A model generated the notes under the pieces. The model saw only the letters and a list, made by a program, of their open reading frames with translations, made no database searches and was not told where the DNA came from. The translations under genes and the position numbers were made by a program. A DNA stretch of 43,752 nt from contig JAATGJ010000093.1 of the NCBI GenBank assembly GCA_015654695.1, positions 1 to 43,752 on the forward strand, read 5' to 3'. This document shows positions 8,049-16,955 of this stretch, piece after piece. The stretch is from Chitinophagales bacterium (lineage in GTDB: Bacteria; Bacteroidota; Bacteroidia; Chitinophagales; Chitinophagaceae). Every line of letters begins with the position of its first letter. The first letter of the stretch is position 1.

Positions 8049-8588
8049 TTACTTACCTCTTACTTTATCCATTTGATTTTTGAATAAATATACCTGGAAA
8101 CCGACACTTAATGCAAACCCGCCACCGCCATCAAACCCATCCACCTTGCTGTGATAATATCCCATCAGGCCGTCAATGGATACCTGCTCACTGATAAATA
8201 TCGCGGCCCCGCCACCCAGGAAAAAATTAGCGCCGTTATTAGTGTTGGAGGTATTACCAATTTTTGTTTTTTCAGTTATAAAACTAAAACTACCCTGCAG
8301 TATCGGACGCACATTCGCCGTGGTGAAATAATAACGCGCAAACGGCCCGATACCAAGATCAGTTAATTTGCGGGTACCATTCTTTGAATAACTGATGGTA
8401 ACATTCGCGCCAACAGCCAGGTTGTCTATCACGAAAAGACCTGCGGTTGGTGTAAGGCTTATTTCGGTATTATTTTCTGAAGTATTCAGCCGGAAATTAC
8501 CACCGACCATCCAATCACCTTTCTCTGTCTGTGCATTCACGGATGCCAGGATACCTGATAAGAATAAAGCCAGTATTATTTTCTTCAT
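8049..8588 (-). CDS. Small outer-membrane beta-barrel protein
   Basis: The protein has 179 residues, with a signal peptide (ILALFLSGILASVNAQ) and about eight amphipathic strands, including KGDWMVGGNFRLN, AVGANVTISYSKNG and GGGFALSVGFQVYLF. The pattern fits the OmpX/PorT-like barrels common in Bacteroidota. It ends in DKVRGK rather than the terminal aromatic residue often seen. The role is unknown; such barrels are usually structural or adhesive. It lies 45 bases downstream of the SprT-like gene on the same strand and could be a late member of that transcript or separate. Confidence 0.7.
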   Translation of the reverse strand: MKKIILALFLSGILASVNAQTEKGDWMVGGNFRLNTSENNTEISLTPTAGLFVIDNLAVGANVTISYSKNGTRKLTDLGIGPFARYYFTTANVRPILQGSFSFITEKTKIGNTSNTNNGANFFLGGGAAIFISEQVSIDGLMGYYHSKVDGFDGGGGFALSVGFQVYLFKNQMDKVRGK

Positions 8589-8632
8589 AACGTTAATTTT
8601 TGGGAGCCCTAAGATAAAGGCAAGTTTTGGAT

Positions 8633-9265
8633 TTACGAAGAAGCAGTATTTACCAATTCTACCTCGTACACCGGGCTGAACAAATAAACCCTTCCTGTTC
8701 CCACTTCTTTACACTGGAAACGCTTCCTTAGTTTCTTCCCTTTTTGAAATACCCGGCCATCACTGGTACGGAATACAGCATTGATCGCTATCTCTTCTAT
8801 TAATAAAAACCTGCTGCCTGCGGCATCATACTTTCGCAAAACCCTTAACAATCCCTCTTCCGCACAACTGCTGGCAGCCGGGTTTTGCAAAGACAGCAAT
8901 AATTCTTTTTCAATATCGGGGGGAAATACTTTGTGTTGTAAAAATTGGTCAAGCAATTTGCCATAGATCGTTTTCCATTCGCGGCCATGCGCCATTACTT
9001 TATTGCCAAACTGTTCAAACGTCAGCAAATGCGCCAGCTCATGCAGCAAAGTAACCAGGAAAGAATATTTATTGAGATTGCCATTTACGCTGATACGGTG
9101 ATTGTCATGATGCGTCCGGTGACGGTAATCACCAAGAATGCTTTTTCGTTCCCTGGCAACAGTCAGATGTACTTTAAACTGGCGCAGGTAACCCAATACA
9201 GCATCATAGGTACCGGTCGGCAGGTAATCCTGGAGTTGCGCAATAGGTACTTCCTGCTTAGGCAT
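8633..9265 (-). CDS. SprT-like zinc metalloprotease domain protein
   Basis: Starting at ATG 9265 the protein has 210 residues; the frame is open upstream, but the earlier start would overlap the previous gene more deeply. The SprT signature is clear: LVTLLHELAHLLTFEQFG (HExxH zinc site), followed by MAHGREWKTIYGKLLDQF, where the histidine is the likely third ligand. The start overlaps the stop of the upstream membrane-protein gene by 8 bases, which implies translational coupling. SprT-like domains act on nucleic-acid-associated proteins in eukaryotes (SPRTN); in bacteria the role is not established. Confidence 0.8.
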   Translation of the reverse strand: MPKQEVPIAQLQDYLPTGTYDAVLGYLRQFKVHLTVARERKSILGDYRHRTHHDNHRISVNGNLNKYSFLVTLLHELAHLLTFEQFGNKVMAHGREWKTIYGKLLDQFLQHKVFPPDIEKELLLSLQNPAASSCAEEGLLRVLRKYDAAGSRFLLIEEIAINAVFRTSDGRVFQKGKKLRKRFQCKEVGTGRVYLFSPVYEVELVNTASS

Positions 9266-9659
9266 TCTTTTTTTGCTTGAGCAATTTGGTAAGAGCGGAT
9301 ACTTCAATAACGGTATAAACAATATAAAGACCCATACAGGTAAACAAAGCCGGTTTGCTGACCTCTTTTTTTACCGTCATGATATACGCAAACGCTGCTA
9401 TGGCGCATACAAAAAATTTGATCATGAAGCTGCCATACATAGCCCGTACAAATGCGTTGGGATTAGGAGAACTTAATGACCGGCGTGTAAGTAAGAAGGA
9501 GGAAAAGCTTACAGCAAACAGGATAAGGTTACCGGTAATAAGCACGGATTGATCAGCATCCCATTTTGCGAGCATACTTTTCCCGATAACAAAGAAGCCA
9601 TTGAGTAAAATAAAAACAAGGATCATCGGACGCAGAGGAGCAAGACTATTTCGGTTCAT
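9258..9659 (-). CDS. Four-helix membrane protein of the AtpZ neighbourhood
   Basis: The protein has 133 residues and four hydrophobic helices, at about 10-28, 38-58, 72-92 and 102-122, with a Lys-rich tail (KLLKQKKNA). I do not recognise a named family. It overlaps the end of the AtpZ-like gene by 14 bases and the start of the SprT-like gene by 8 bases, so it is part of a tightly coupled operon. In other Bacteroidota a membrane protein of this kind sits between AtpZ and the ATP-synthase a-subunit gene. By position it may be an AtpI-like assembly factor, which is inference. Confidence 0.7.
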   Translation of the reverse strand: MNRNSLAPLRPMILVFILLNGFFVIGKSMLAKWDADQSVLITGNLILFAVSFSSFLLTRRSLSSPNPNAFVRAMYGSFMIKFFVCAIAAFAYIMTVKKEVSKPALFTCMGLYIVYTVIEVSALTKLLKQKKNA

Positions 9660-9876
9660 TATTTTTTGGTTTACCTGTTTCCCGTACCAGCTTATAAAAA
9701 ATTCCGCTTAATACGAGCAAAGGTAAGACACAGGCAAGCAATGGAGAACTATGAAGCCACTTATCAGCTTTCAGTCCGGCGAAAACCGCCAGACCGATAG
9801 CTGCGAGCAGTTGCGTGCCGAGGCCCGCATAGCGAAGAATATCTTTATTATTATTTGGCGATGGCCGCTTGTCCAT
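9646..9876 (-). CDS. AtpZ/AtpI-family membrane protein
   Basis: The protein has 76 residues. It has two helices, about 15-35 (YAGLGTQLLAAIGLAVFAGL) and 45-62, joined by KADKWLHSSP. The short loop with G-x-x-x-D/W and the basic tail are typical of AtpZ/AtpI proteins, which assist assembly of the ATP-synthase c-ring and, for AtpZ, magnesium or calcium transport. The start lies 26 bases inside the bactofilin gene, implying coupled translation. The ATP-synthase structural genes do not follow; the operon continues with an unknown membrane protein and SprT. Confidence 0.75.
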   Translation of the reverse strand: MDKRPSPNNNKDILRYAGLGTQLLAAIGLAVFAGLKADKWLHSSPLLACVLPLLVLSGIFYKLVRETGKPKNNEPK

Positions 9877-10303
9877 TTTTACTCATCTCTACGATATTGC
9901 TGCTGCCGTTGCTGGTTATGACCGAAGTGGCGGCAACGCCCATGTGGCACTGACCATTGAAAATAGCAGTAGGCTCTACCTGCAGTTTACCTGCAAACAG
10001 GTTACCCTTTACTACACATTCACCTCTCAATTGCAAAAGGTCTTTTGTTTTGATGTCGCCTGTTACTTTGCCTACTATATCGGCCTGGTTGCCGCTAATG
10101 TTTCCTTCTACAGAGCCATTAGCGCCTATTACAATTTTAGCTGAGCTGCTAACATTGCCAATGATAGTGCCATCAATCCGGAGATCGCTGTTGCTGCTGA
10201 TATCGCCTTTGAGGGTTGTACCGGTACTTACCAGCGTAGCGCCGCCGTTACTGTTAGATGTTTTTTCGGTTTGCATGTCGGATTTGTTTTTACTGTTAAA
10301 CAT
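9851..10303 (-). CDS. Bactofilin (polymer-forming cytoskeletal protein)
   Basis: The protein has 150 residues. A disordered N-terminus is followed by the bactofilin core, about 22-125, with repeated beta-helix turns: ISSNSDLRIDGTIIGNV, GANGSVEGNISGNQADIVG, and DLLQLRGECVVKGNL. Bactofilins form nucleotide-free filaments on the inner membrane and often recruit peptidoglycan hydrolases. The upstream gene encodes a membrane stalk like that of M23 peptidases, which matches the known bactofilin-M23 partnership. The 3' end overlaps the AtpZ-like gene by 26 bases. Confidence 0.88.
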   Translation of the reverse strand: MFNSKNKSDMQTEKTSNSNGGATLVSTGTTLKGDISSNSDLRIDGTIIGNVSSSAKIVIGANGSVEGNISGNQADIVGKVTGDIKTKDLLQLRGECVVKGNLFAGKLQVEPTAIFNGQCHMGVAATSVITSNGSSNIVEMSKNGQAAIAK

Positions 10304-10398
10304 AGGTTTGTGATTTAGTATTATTTTTCGGCGGATTGTCTTTCCGAAAAATATAAAAATTTTTCTGAGTTTTCATCTTTATTCTTCAGCCTGTCCTT

Positions 10399-10794
10399 TC
10401 AGTCATCAGACAGATCCTCTTTCGGCAACTGGAGCTGAACCGTATCAAGTGTCGCGGGCTTATCGCCCAGCAGCGGTCCTTTTCTCAGCCCCTCTTCGTA
10501 CTGCTTCAGGTTATTCAGTTCTTTTTCCAGCTTATCCGCATTGTATTTCAGCTCACGGTATTCCCGGCCAACTGTCAGGTCATTACCCGGTATATAGTAT
10601 TTCAGCGGGGTAAATATGATCAGCGCCACGGTCAGGCCGACGAGTAGTACAAATATTGTGCTCAAAGCGATGTAAACGCTCAACCGGGATAATTTAAAAG
10701 TCACCACTTCTTCGTAAGTATCATCATTCATCACGACGAGGCGGTAACGGTTGCGCAGCCTTTTTAGCGTAGATCCGGCGTCCAGTTTGGCCAT
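10399..10794 (-). CDS. Membrane stalk protein resembling the N-terminus of M23 peptidases
   Basis: The protein has 131 residues, with a cytoplasmic N-terminus (LKRLRNRYRLVVMNDDTYEE), one helix at about 37-62 and a periplasmic coiled coil (YRELKYNADKLEKELNNL). The N-terminal RYRLVVMNDDTYEEVVTFKL closely resembles the membrane-anchor segment that precedes LytM/M23 peptidase domains in Bacteroidota. No peptidase domain follows; the frame ends at EDLSDD. It lies next to the bactofilin gene on the same strand, with 95 bases between them. It may be a scaffold partner that lost, or never had, the hydrolase domain. The similarity is from memory of the family, not alignment. Confidence 0.65.
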   Translation of the reverse strand: MAKLDAGSTLKRLRNRYRLVVMNDDTYEEVVTFKLSRLSVYIALSTIFVLLVGLTVALIIFTPLKYYIPGNDLTVGREYRELKYNADKLEKELNNLKQYEEGLRKGPLLGDKPATLDTVQLQLPKEDLSDD

Positions 10795-11043
10795 AATTGA
10801 ATTTTAAACGCTTTAAAGGTATGAAATGCTTGTTGGTTTGTGCCACATCATCAACGCTTTACCCCACAAAAAAATTGGCCGGTTTATCCTCGCCATTTAA
10901 TTATCCATACAAAAGGAATCCTGGAAGCCGGCCATCTTGTTTTTTATCATTCCGGGTAACGATGAGAATGAAAAATTTTTACCCTCCGTTTTATACTAAA
11001 TTGTTTGAAATTCAGTTATTAAGAGTTTAGTTTGCGACGGAAA

Positions 11044-14031
11044 ATGGGATCTACCAGATATATTACGTTTACTGCTGTTTTGTTCGCTATCCTTTGCCAA
11101 ATAACTGCAATATCTTTTGGGCAACTGGGTACCAATCTTGATATTACAAAACCCAAGGAATATGATAACCGGGTACTCCGGTCAGAAAAATCGGATCAAA
11201 AGAAATTCACGCTTCCCAAACGCTTTATCCAAAACACCGTCACTCATTACAATTACTTTTTTAACGCGAATAATAAACTGAATGAAGTACTCGAAAGAGC
11301 CAAGGCTTCTTTCAAGGATGATTATTCTGCGTTGCTCCCTTTTTATAATTACAGCCTTGACGCCACAGCGGCAGATACCACGCAGCTGGATTCCATTTCT
11401 TACAAATCGCAAACAGGTATTGCGCTGCATGATCTCCGCAACGACTGGGTGGATAACCTTTACCTGCTATGGGGCGCTTCTTACTATTTGAAAAAACAAT
11501 TTGATTCCGCCTACCTGATGTTCCAGTACATCAATTACGCTTTTGCCAAAAAAGAAAAAGATGGCTATTATATGAATATCGGCAGCAGGATGGATGGCAA
11601 CAGCGCATTCAGTATTGCAACGAAAGAAAAGACCAGTTTGCCACGAAAGGTTTTTTCTGAACCGCCAAGCCGTAATGATGCTTTTATCTGGCAGATAAGA
11701 AATTTCCTGGCGCAGGACCTTTTTGCTGAATCAGCCAGCCTTATCATTACGCTGAAAAATGATCCGGCATTTCCCAAACGACTGGACAATGACCTGGATG
11801 AAGTACAGGCTTACTGGTTTTATAAACAAAGTATGTGGGATAGCGCCGCCGCTCATCTTGACAAGGCGCTTACTAATGCTACCAATAGACAGGAAAGGGC
11901 AAGATGGGAATACCTGCTGGCGCAACTGTATGAATTGAGCGGCCAATCTAAAGAAGCAGAAGACTACTATGCCAAAGCCATCCATCATACCACTGACCCG
12001 GTGCTGGACATATATGCACGTCTTTTCTCTATCCGTGTCAATAAAGATGGCGGCGACAACTACATTGAAAAAAATATCGCTTCGCTGGTAAAGATGGCCA
12101 GGAGAGATAAGTACCAGGATTATCGTGACATTATTTATTACATGGCCGCGCAGATGGAACTGGAAAGAGATAATATTGATGGTGCACTCGCTTTGCTTTT
12201 AAAAAGTACGAAATATACATCCAACGATCCGTCACAACGTAATAAAGCGTTTTTGCAACTGGCTGAACTGTCGTTCGCAAAACATCGTTACCGCAACGCC
12301 TATAATTATTATGACAGCCTGAATATTGGCGACCCGGCATTAAAAGATCCCGAAGCTATCACCAGCCGCAAAAAAGTAGCAGGCAATATAGCAGATCAGT
12401 TGGAGACAATAGAAAGACAGGATAGCCTGCAGCGGATAGCAGCTTTACCGGAAAATGAAAGAAGGGATTTTGTGAAAAAAATAGTGCGGCAACTCCGCAA
12501 ACAACAAGGATTGAAAGATGAAGGCGCATCCGGTTCATCTGGCGCTTCGCCACTTACCACACAAAACCCTGCTCCCCTGTTCCCGGCTAACAACACAAAA
12601 GGTGAATGGTATTTTTATAATACCAACTCACGGCAAAAGGGATTGGCTGATTTCAGGGCAAGATGGGGCACGAGGCCCAACCAGGATAATTGGCGGCGAA
12701 GCGCTGCTCTTTCCAGCATTATAAAAAACAACAACAGAACAGATGGACCCGATCCCGGAAGAACCAATACAGGTAAAGGAGGAGGAACAACGGATGAACC
12801 TGCCGCGATCACTTTTGACGGCCTGTATGATAACCTGCCATTGACAGAAGATTTATTAAAAAAATCAAACGATTCTATCCAGTACGCACAGTTCAATCTT
12901 GGCAAATTGTATATACAGGAAATAGAAAATTGCTCGATGGGTACGGAGACACTGGAAGAACTCCGCATCCGTTTTCCGGAATACCCAAAGATGGATGAAG
13001 TGCTTTTCAATCTTTATTATTGCTATAATAAAAATGGTGAAACAGCAAAAGCAGGGGCTATCAAAAAACTGATGGATGAAAAATTCAAGACCAGCAATTT
13101 CACTACTATCGTAACTACAGGCAAAGACCCCCAATCAAAAACCGCTACCGGTAACGAAGATGCCACTAAAACTTATGAAAAGATCTATGACCTCTTTATA
13201 GAAGGAAAATTTGAAGAAGCGATTGCGCAAAAGAAAGTTGCCGACAGTACTTATACCACCAATTTCTGGTCGCCGCAATTGCTGTATATCGAATCGGTGT
13301 ATTATATCAAACAAAGACAGGATAGTGCCGCCAAAGTAGTACTGACTAATATCATCAATCTTTTTACAAAGTCACCCTTAGCCGCTAAAGCCGCTACCAT
13401 GCTGGATGTGTTGAACCGCCGGCAACAGATAGAAGAAGAACTCAGGAACCTTGTCATTAACAGGCCCGCAGAAGATACGACGACCCGTTTCAGGCAGGAA
13501 CCAGTAGTAATTAATAATACACAACAGCCGGCTGTTCCAAAAGATACGCTGACCATTCAAAAGCCCGTTGAGCAACCACCGGTTGTAACAGCTAATAAAC
13601 CTGTTGCTGACACTGTAACGAACAAACCGGAGGTACCCCCATCGGTCAATTATTCTTTTATACCGGAAACACCGCATTATGTATTGATCATATTGAATAA
13701 AGTGGATCCGGTCTTTATCAACGAAGCCAGGAATGCATTCGCCGGTTACAACAGGGATACTTATTACAACAAACAAATGACAGCCGAGCTGATTGAAATG
13801 GATGCTGACAACCGCCTCTTACTTATAAGCCCATTCAAGAATGCACAGGAAGCCATAGATTATGTTGACAAGACCCGGCCTGTAACCGCCAGCCAGATTG
13901 TCCCCTGGTTAAAAGGTGGAAAGTATTCGTTTTCGATTGTTACAGATCAAAACCTGAGAATACTCAGGAGCAGCAAAGACCTTGAGAAATACAGGCTGTT
14001 CCTGGACAAAAATGTTCCCGGCAAGTTTTAA
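11044..14031 (+). CDS. porW: PorW/SprE-like TPR protein of the type IX secretion system
   Basis: The protein has 995 residues from ATG 11044; a TTG four codons earlier is less likely. It has an N-terminal hydrophobic export signal (ITFTAVLFAILCQITAISFG) without a proper lipobox. Next comes the conserved region NTVTHYNYFFNANNKL ... DDYSALLPFYNYS, with multiple TPR-like helical repeats at about 135-450 and 620-800, a proline-rich linker at about 825-875 and a C-terminal domain (PHYVLIILNKVDPVFIN ... KDLEKYRLFLDKNVPGKF). SprE/PorW proteins link the T9SS outer ring to the motor. The usual form is a lipoprotein; the absence of a lipid-attachment cysteine here is odd. A long poorly conserved segment at about 480-590 rich in Thr/Gly/Asn looks disordered. 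The bactofilin operon is divergent upstream. Confidence 0.72.
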   Translation: MGSTRYITFTAVLFAILCQITAISFGQLGTNLDITKPKEYDNRVLRSEKSDQKKFTLPKRFIQNTVTHYNYFFNANNKLNEVLERAKASFKDDYSALLPFYNYSLDATAADTTQLDSISYKSQTGIALHDLRNDWVDNLYLLWGASYYLKKQFDSAYLMFQYINYAFAKKEKDGYYMNIGSRMDGNSAFSIATKEKTSLPRKVFSEPPSRNDAFIWQIRNFLAQDLFAESASLIITLKNDPAFPKRLDNDLDEVQAYWFYKQSMWDSAAAHLDKALTNATNRQERARWEYLLAQLYELSGQSKEAEDYYAKAIHHTTDPVLDIYARLFSIRVNKDGGDNYIEKNIASLVKMARRDKYQDYRDIIYYMAAQMELERDNIDGALALLLKSTKYTSNDPSQRNKAFLQLAELSFAKHRYRNAYNYYDSLNIGDPALKDPEAITSRKKVAGNIADQLETIERQDSLQRIAALPENERRDFVKKIVRQLRKQQGLKDEGASGSSGASPLTTQNPAPLFPANNTKGEWYFYNTNSRQKGLADFRARWGTRPNQDNWRRSAALSSIIKNNNRTDGPDPGRTNTGKGGGTTDEPAAITFDGLYDNLPLTEDLLKKSNDSIQYAQFNLGKLYIQEIENCSMGTETLEELRIRFPEYPKMDEVLFNLYYCYNKNGETAKAGAIKKLMDEKFKTSNFTTIVTTGKDPQSKTATGNEDATKTYEKIYDLFIEGKFEEAIAQKKVADSTYTTNFWSPQLLYIESVYYIKQRQDSAAKVVLTNIINLFTKSPLAAKAATMLDVLNRRQQIEEELRNLVINRPAEDTTTRFRQEPVVINNTQQPAVPKDTLTIQKPVEQPPVVTANKPVADTVTNKPEVPPSVNYSFIPETPHYVLIILNKVDPVFINEARNAFAGYNRDTYYNKQMTAELIEMDADNRLLLISPFKNAQEAIDYVDKTRPVTASQIVPWLKGGKYSFSIVTDQNLRILRSSKDLEKYRLFLDKNVPGKF

Positions 14032-14261
14032 TGCTTAAGTTTCCCGGTTGGATAACCGTATAAATACTCCGTAACCCTGCTAAAAAAACACAGGCGAATG
14101 ATTTGGGAAAAAATTAATCCCGGTTATAATAACCCCGCAGGTCTTTTTCTTAATTTCGGATGAGATATTTTTTTCCAGGCCTGGCCTGGTATGATTACTG
14201 AACAGGCTATATGATTAAAACCAACCTTCGTCTTCTTTCTTTATAATCACAACCATTTTTT

Positions 14262-16682
14262 ATGAAAAGACCGGTCCGTATTTTCTGGCGAATTTTCCTG
14301 TTTGGCTTTGGCGCTTTCGTTTTACTGATCGCCCTGGCCAATTTTGGTGTATTGGGTAAAATGCCATCTTTAAAAGACCTGGAGAATCCCTCTATCCTGC
14401 AATCATCTGAAGTGTATGCCATGGATGGCACATTGATGGGAAAATATTACCTGCCCGATGGAAACCGCAGCATTGTAAAATACAGGGATATTTCAAAAAA
14501 CGTTATTGATGCGCTGATAGCTACAGAGGACAAACGTTTTTATGACCATTCAGGCATAGATATGAAAGGAACCATGCGGGCCATTACATTATTGGGAAGT
14601 AAAGGCGGGGGCAGTACCATTACACAACAATTAGCGCTTGCGCTTTTTAACCAGCGGGCATCCAATAAAGCCGTTCGTGTCATTCAAAAATTGAAAGAAT
14701 GGATCATTGCTATCAAACTGGAACGCAATTTTACCAAAGAAGAGATCATTGCTTTATACCTGAACGCTGTTCCTTTTTCCGATAATGTTTTCGGTATTCG
14801 TAATGCGTCAAGAACTTTTTTTCAAAAAGAACCAGACAGGCTAAATGTTGAAGAAGCAGCTCTTTTGGTCGGGATGATCAATGGTCCCGGCGTATATAAT
14901 CCCCGTCGTAATCCTAAAGCTTCACTGGATCGCAGGAATTTAGTAATAGAACGTATGCGGGAAAATAAAAACATATCCGATGCAGATGCAGCCCGTCTGA
15001 AAGCAACGCCTATTACGTTGAAGTACAGAAAAATGGATGAGAATACGGGCTACGCTCCTTACTTCCGGGAAATATTGAGAGATGAAATAAGACAGGCACT
15101 AAAAGGTGTGGAAAAACCTGATGGCAGTTCTTATGATATATACGAAGATGGATTAAAAATATATACTACTATCAACCCGCGTATGCAGGAATATGCGGAA
15201 GAAGCAGTGGCCGTTCAGATGCCCGTATTACAAAAAGCAATGAACCTGCAGGCAAAAGTAAAAAATGGCGCCGTATGGAAAGAACATCCGGAAGTGCTGG
15301 AAAGGGCGATGAAAGAAAGTGACCGCTGGAAAAACCTGGCGGAAGAAGGCTTGAGCGATAAAGAGATCAAAGCGACATTCTCTGTGAAAGTGCCGATGAA
15401 AATTTTTGCCTGGAATGCCAAACGTGAAAAAGATACCGTGATGACGCCGAATGATTCCATCAGGTATCACCGGCAAATGTTGCAAACCGCTTTTATGGTA
15501 ATGGACCCCGTAACCGGTGAAGTAAGGGCATGGGTAGGCGGTATCAATTTTAAAACATACAAACTGGATCATGCCAACCTGAGAACAAAAAGACAGGTAG
15601 GTTCTACCATCAAACCATTGCTTTATACGCAGGCAATGGAAGATGTTGGCTTTACCGCTGAAACAGAAGTGCAGGATCAGCAGCAGACATTTGGTAAAAA
15701 TCAACTAGTGCCCGCTACTTCCCGGACCTGCAGTGGAAAAACTATTACGATGGCTTCAGCATTAACATGGTCTAAGAACTGCGCCTCTGCATACATCATG
15801 AAGCAGGTAGGCCCGGAACAGTTTGCTCAGTTCCTCGGCAAGTTGAATATTCCTACTAAAATAGAACCCTTCCCCTCTATTGCATTAGGATCCTGCGATC
15901 TTTCTTTATTTGAAATGATGTGGGGCTATAGCATTTTTGCCGGCCATGGTTACTCAACAAAACCCTATTTCATCAGCCGTATAGAAGACAGGAACGGTAA
16001 TGTGATCAAACGATTTGATTACAGCGCTAACCGCAAAGAAGCGATCAGTGAAGTGACGGCATATAAAATGGCAAAGATGATGGAAGGCCCGGTGACAAAA
16101 GGAACCGCAGCAGGGTTAATGCAACGACTTGGAGCTTCTGAAATGGGAGGCAAAACAGGAACGACCAATTCAAATGCAGACTTTTGGTTCATGGGTTATA
16201 CGCCGCAATTACTGGCCGGTACATGGGTAGGTTGTGATGATCGTTTTCTTACTTTAGAGAGTTCTGCATTTTATGGCGGCTCAGTGGCAAGGCCCATCTG
16301 GGAAGTTTTTTTCAAAAAAGTTTATGCTGATAAAACACTGGGCATTGAACAGGATGCAAAATTCGCCAAGCCAGCTGAACTGGAAAATGAGATCAACAGC
16401 GCTGACATCATGAATATCATAGATAATGTAGAACCTGGTGGACAAGGAGAAGACCAGGGAAACGGTACCGAGAATGACTATAATAACAATAACGAATATA
16501 TAGGCCCGGAATCAACAACACCTGTTGAGGATAATCCTAAACCTGTTAAGAAAGATTCTGTCAACAACGCAGTCCCTGCCAGGGACGGGAAACCCATTGG
16601 CGCTCCTGTTGATGAACCCAAAAAAAAGAAGGGCTTCCTGAAAAATATATTTAAAAAGAAAGACAAGGATAAAAAGGAGTAG
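14262..16682 (+). CDS. Bifunctional penicillin-binding protein 1A (transglycosylase/transpeptidase)
   Basis: The protein has 806 residues. An N-terminal membrane helix (about 8-30) precedes the GT51 glycosyltransferase domain with catalytic Glu89 in TEDKRFYDH and GGSTITQQLALALF. The transpeptidase domain has Ser448 in STIK, an S-K-N motif at about 504 and K-T-G at 631 (GGKTGTTNSNADFW). The enzyme polymerises lipid II and cross-links peptidoglycan in the periplasm. The tail from about 700 is disordered, ending in a very lysine-rich segment (KKKKGFLKNIFKKKDKDKK), which could bind wall polymers or membranes. It follows PorW by 230 bases and is ended by a hairpin at 16701-16741. All active-site motifs are intact. 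Confidence 0.93.
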   Translation: MKRPVRIFWRIFLFGFGAFVLLIALANFGVLGKMPSLKDLENPSILQSSEVYAMDGTLMGKYYLPDGNRSIVKYRDISKNVIDALIATEDKRFYDHSGIDMKGTMRAITLLGSKGGGSTITQQLALALFNQRASNKAVRVIQKLKEWIIAIKLERNFTKEEIIALYLNAVPFSDNVFGIRNASRTFFQKEPDRLNVEEAALLVGMINGPGVYNPRRNPKASLDRRNLVIERMRENKNISDADAARLKATPITLKYRKMDENTGYAPYFREILRDEIRQALKGVEKPDGSSYDIYEDGLKIYTTINPRMQEYAEEAVAVQMPVLQKAMNLQAKVKNGAVWKEHPEVLERAMKESDRWKNLAEEGLSDKEIKATFSVKVPMKIFAWNAKREKDTVMTPNDSIRYHRQMLQTAFMVMDPVTGEVRAWVGGINFKTYKLDHANLRTKRQVGSTIKPLLYTQAMEDVGFTAETEVQDQQQTFGKNQLVPATSRTCSGKTITMASALTWSKNCASAYIMKQVGPEQFAQFLGKLNIPTKIEPFPSIALGSCDLSLFEMMWGYSIFAGHGYSTKPYFISRIEDRNGNVIKRFDYSANRKEAISEVTAYKMAKMMEGPVTKGTAAGLMQRLGASEMGGKTGTTNSNADFWFMGYTPQLLAGTWVGCDDRFLTLESSAFYGGSVARPIWEVFFKKVYADKTLGIEQDAKFAKPAELENEINSADIMNIIDNVEPGGQGEDQGNGTENDYNNNNEYIGPESTTPVEDNPKPVKKDSVNNAVPARDGKPIGAPVDEPKKKKGFLKNIFKKKDKDKKE

Positions 16683-16700
16683 ATGCACTAAGCCTCCGCT

Positions 16701-16741
16701 TATACAAAAAGGTTTCTGATCCCCGGAAGCCTTTTTGTATA
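16701..16741 (+). terminator. Terminator after PBP1A
   Basis: TATACAAAAAGGTTTC pairs with GGAAGCCTTTTTGTATA across a short C-rich loop, 18 bases after the stop codon. The second arm contains the T tract. Confidence 0.8.
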
Positions 16742-16818
16742 AAAATTTTCCAGGCAGTTTAAGCCTCTTTCAGTACACTTTGACTGATCAAAGTCATTGC
16801 CCATAAAGCCTAAAACCT

Positions 16819-16826
16819 TACCTTTG
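16819..16826 (+). promoter_or_regulatory. TAnnTTTG promoter for the alpha-oxoamine synthase gene
   Basis: TACCTTTG matches the Bacteroidota -7 box. A TTG at 16797-16799 lies 19 bases upstream, at the expected -33 distance. The predicted leader to the ATG at 16956 is about 125 bases. Confidence 0.5.
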
Positions 16827-16955
16827 TTGCAACTTTTTTTCAACCCTTGATCTTACTGATAAGCCGCAATTCCCGTACTATTGTAATTGATCAATTACAG
16901 GATAAATCTGATCCCGATATACAAAAATGCCTAAAATTTAAAACTATATACCAAC

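Noticed and set aside
16689-16955. tRNA or riboswitch in the gap before the alpha-oxoamine synthase gene
   Set aside because: No cloverleaf or known aptamer pattern was found; the gap holds a terminator and a promoter box.
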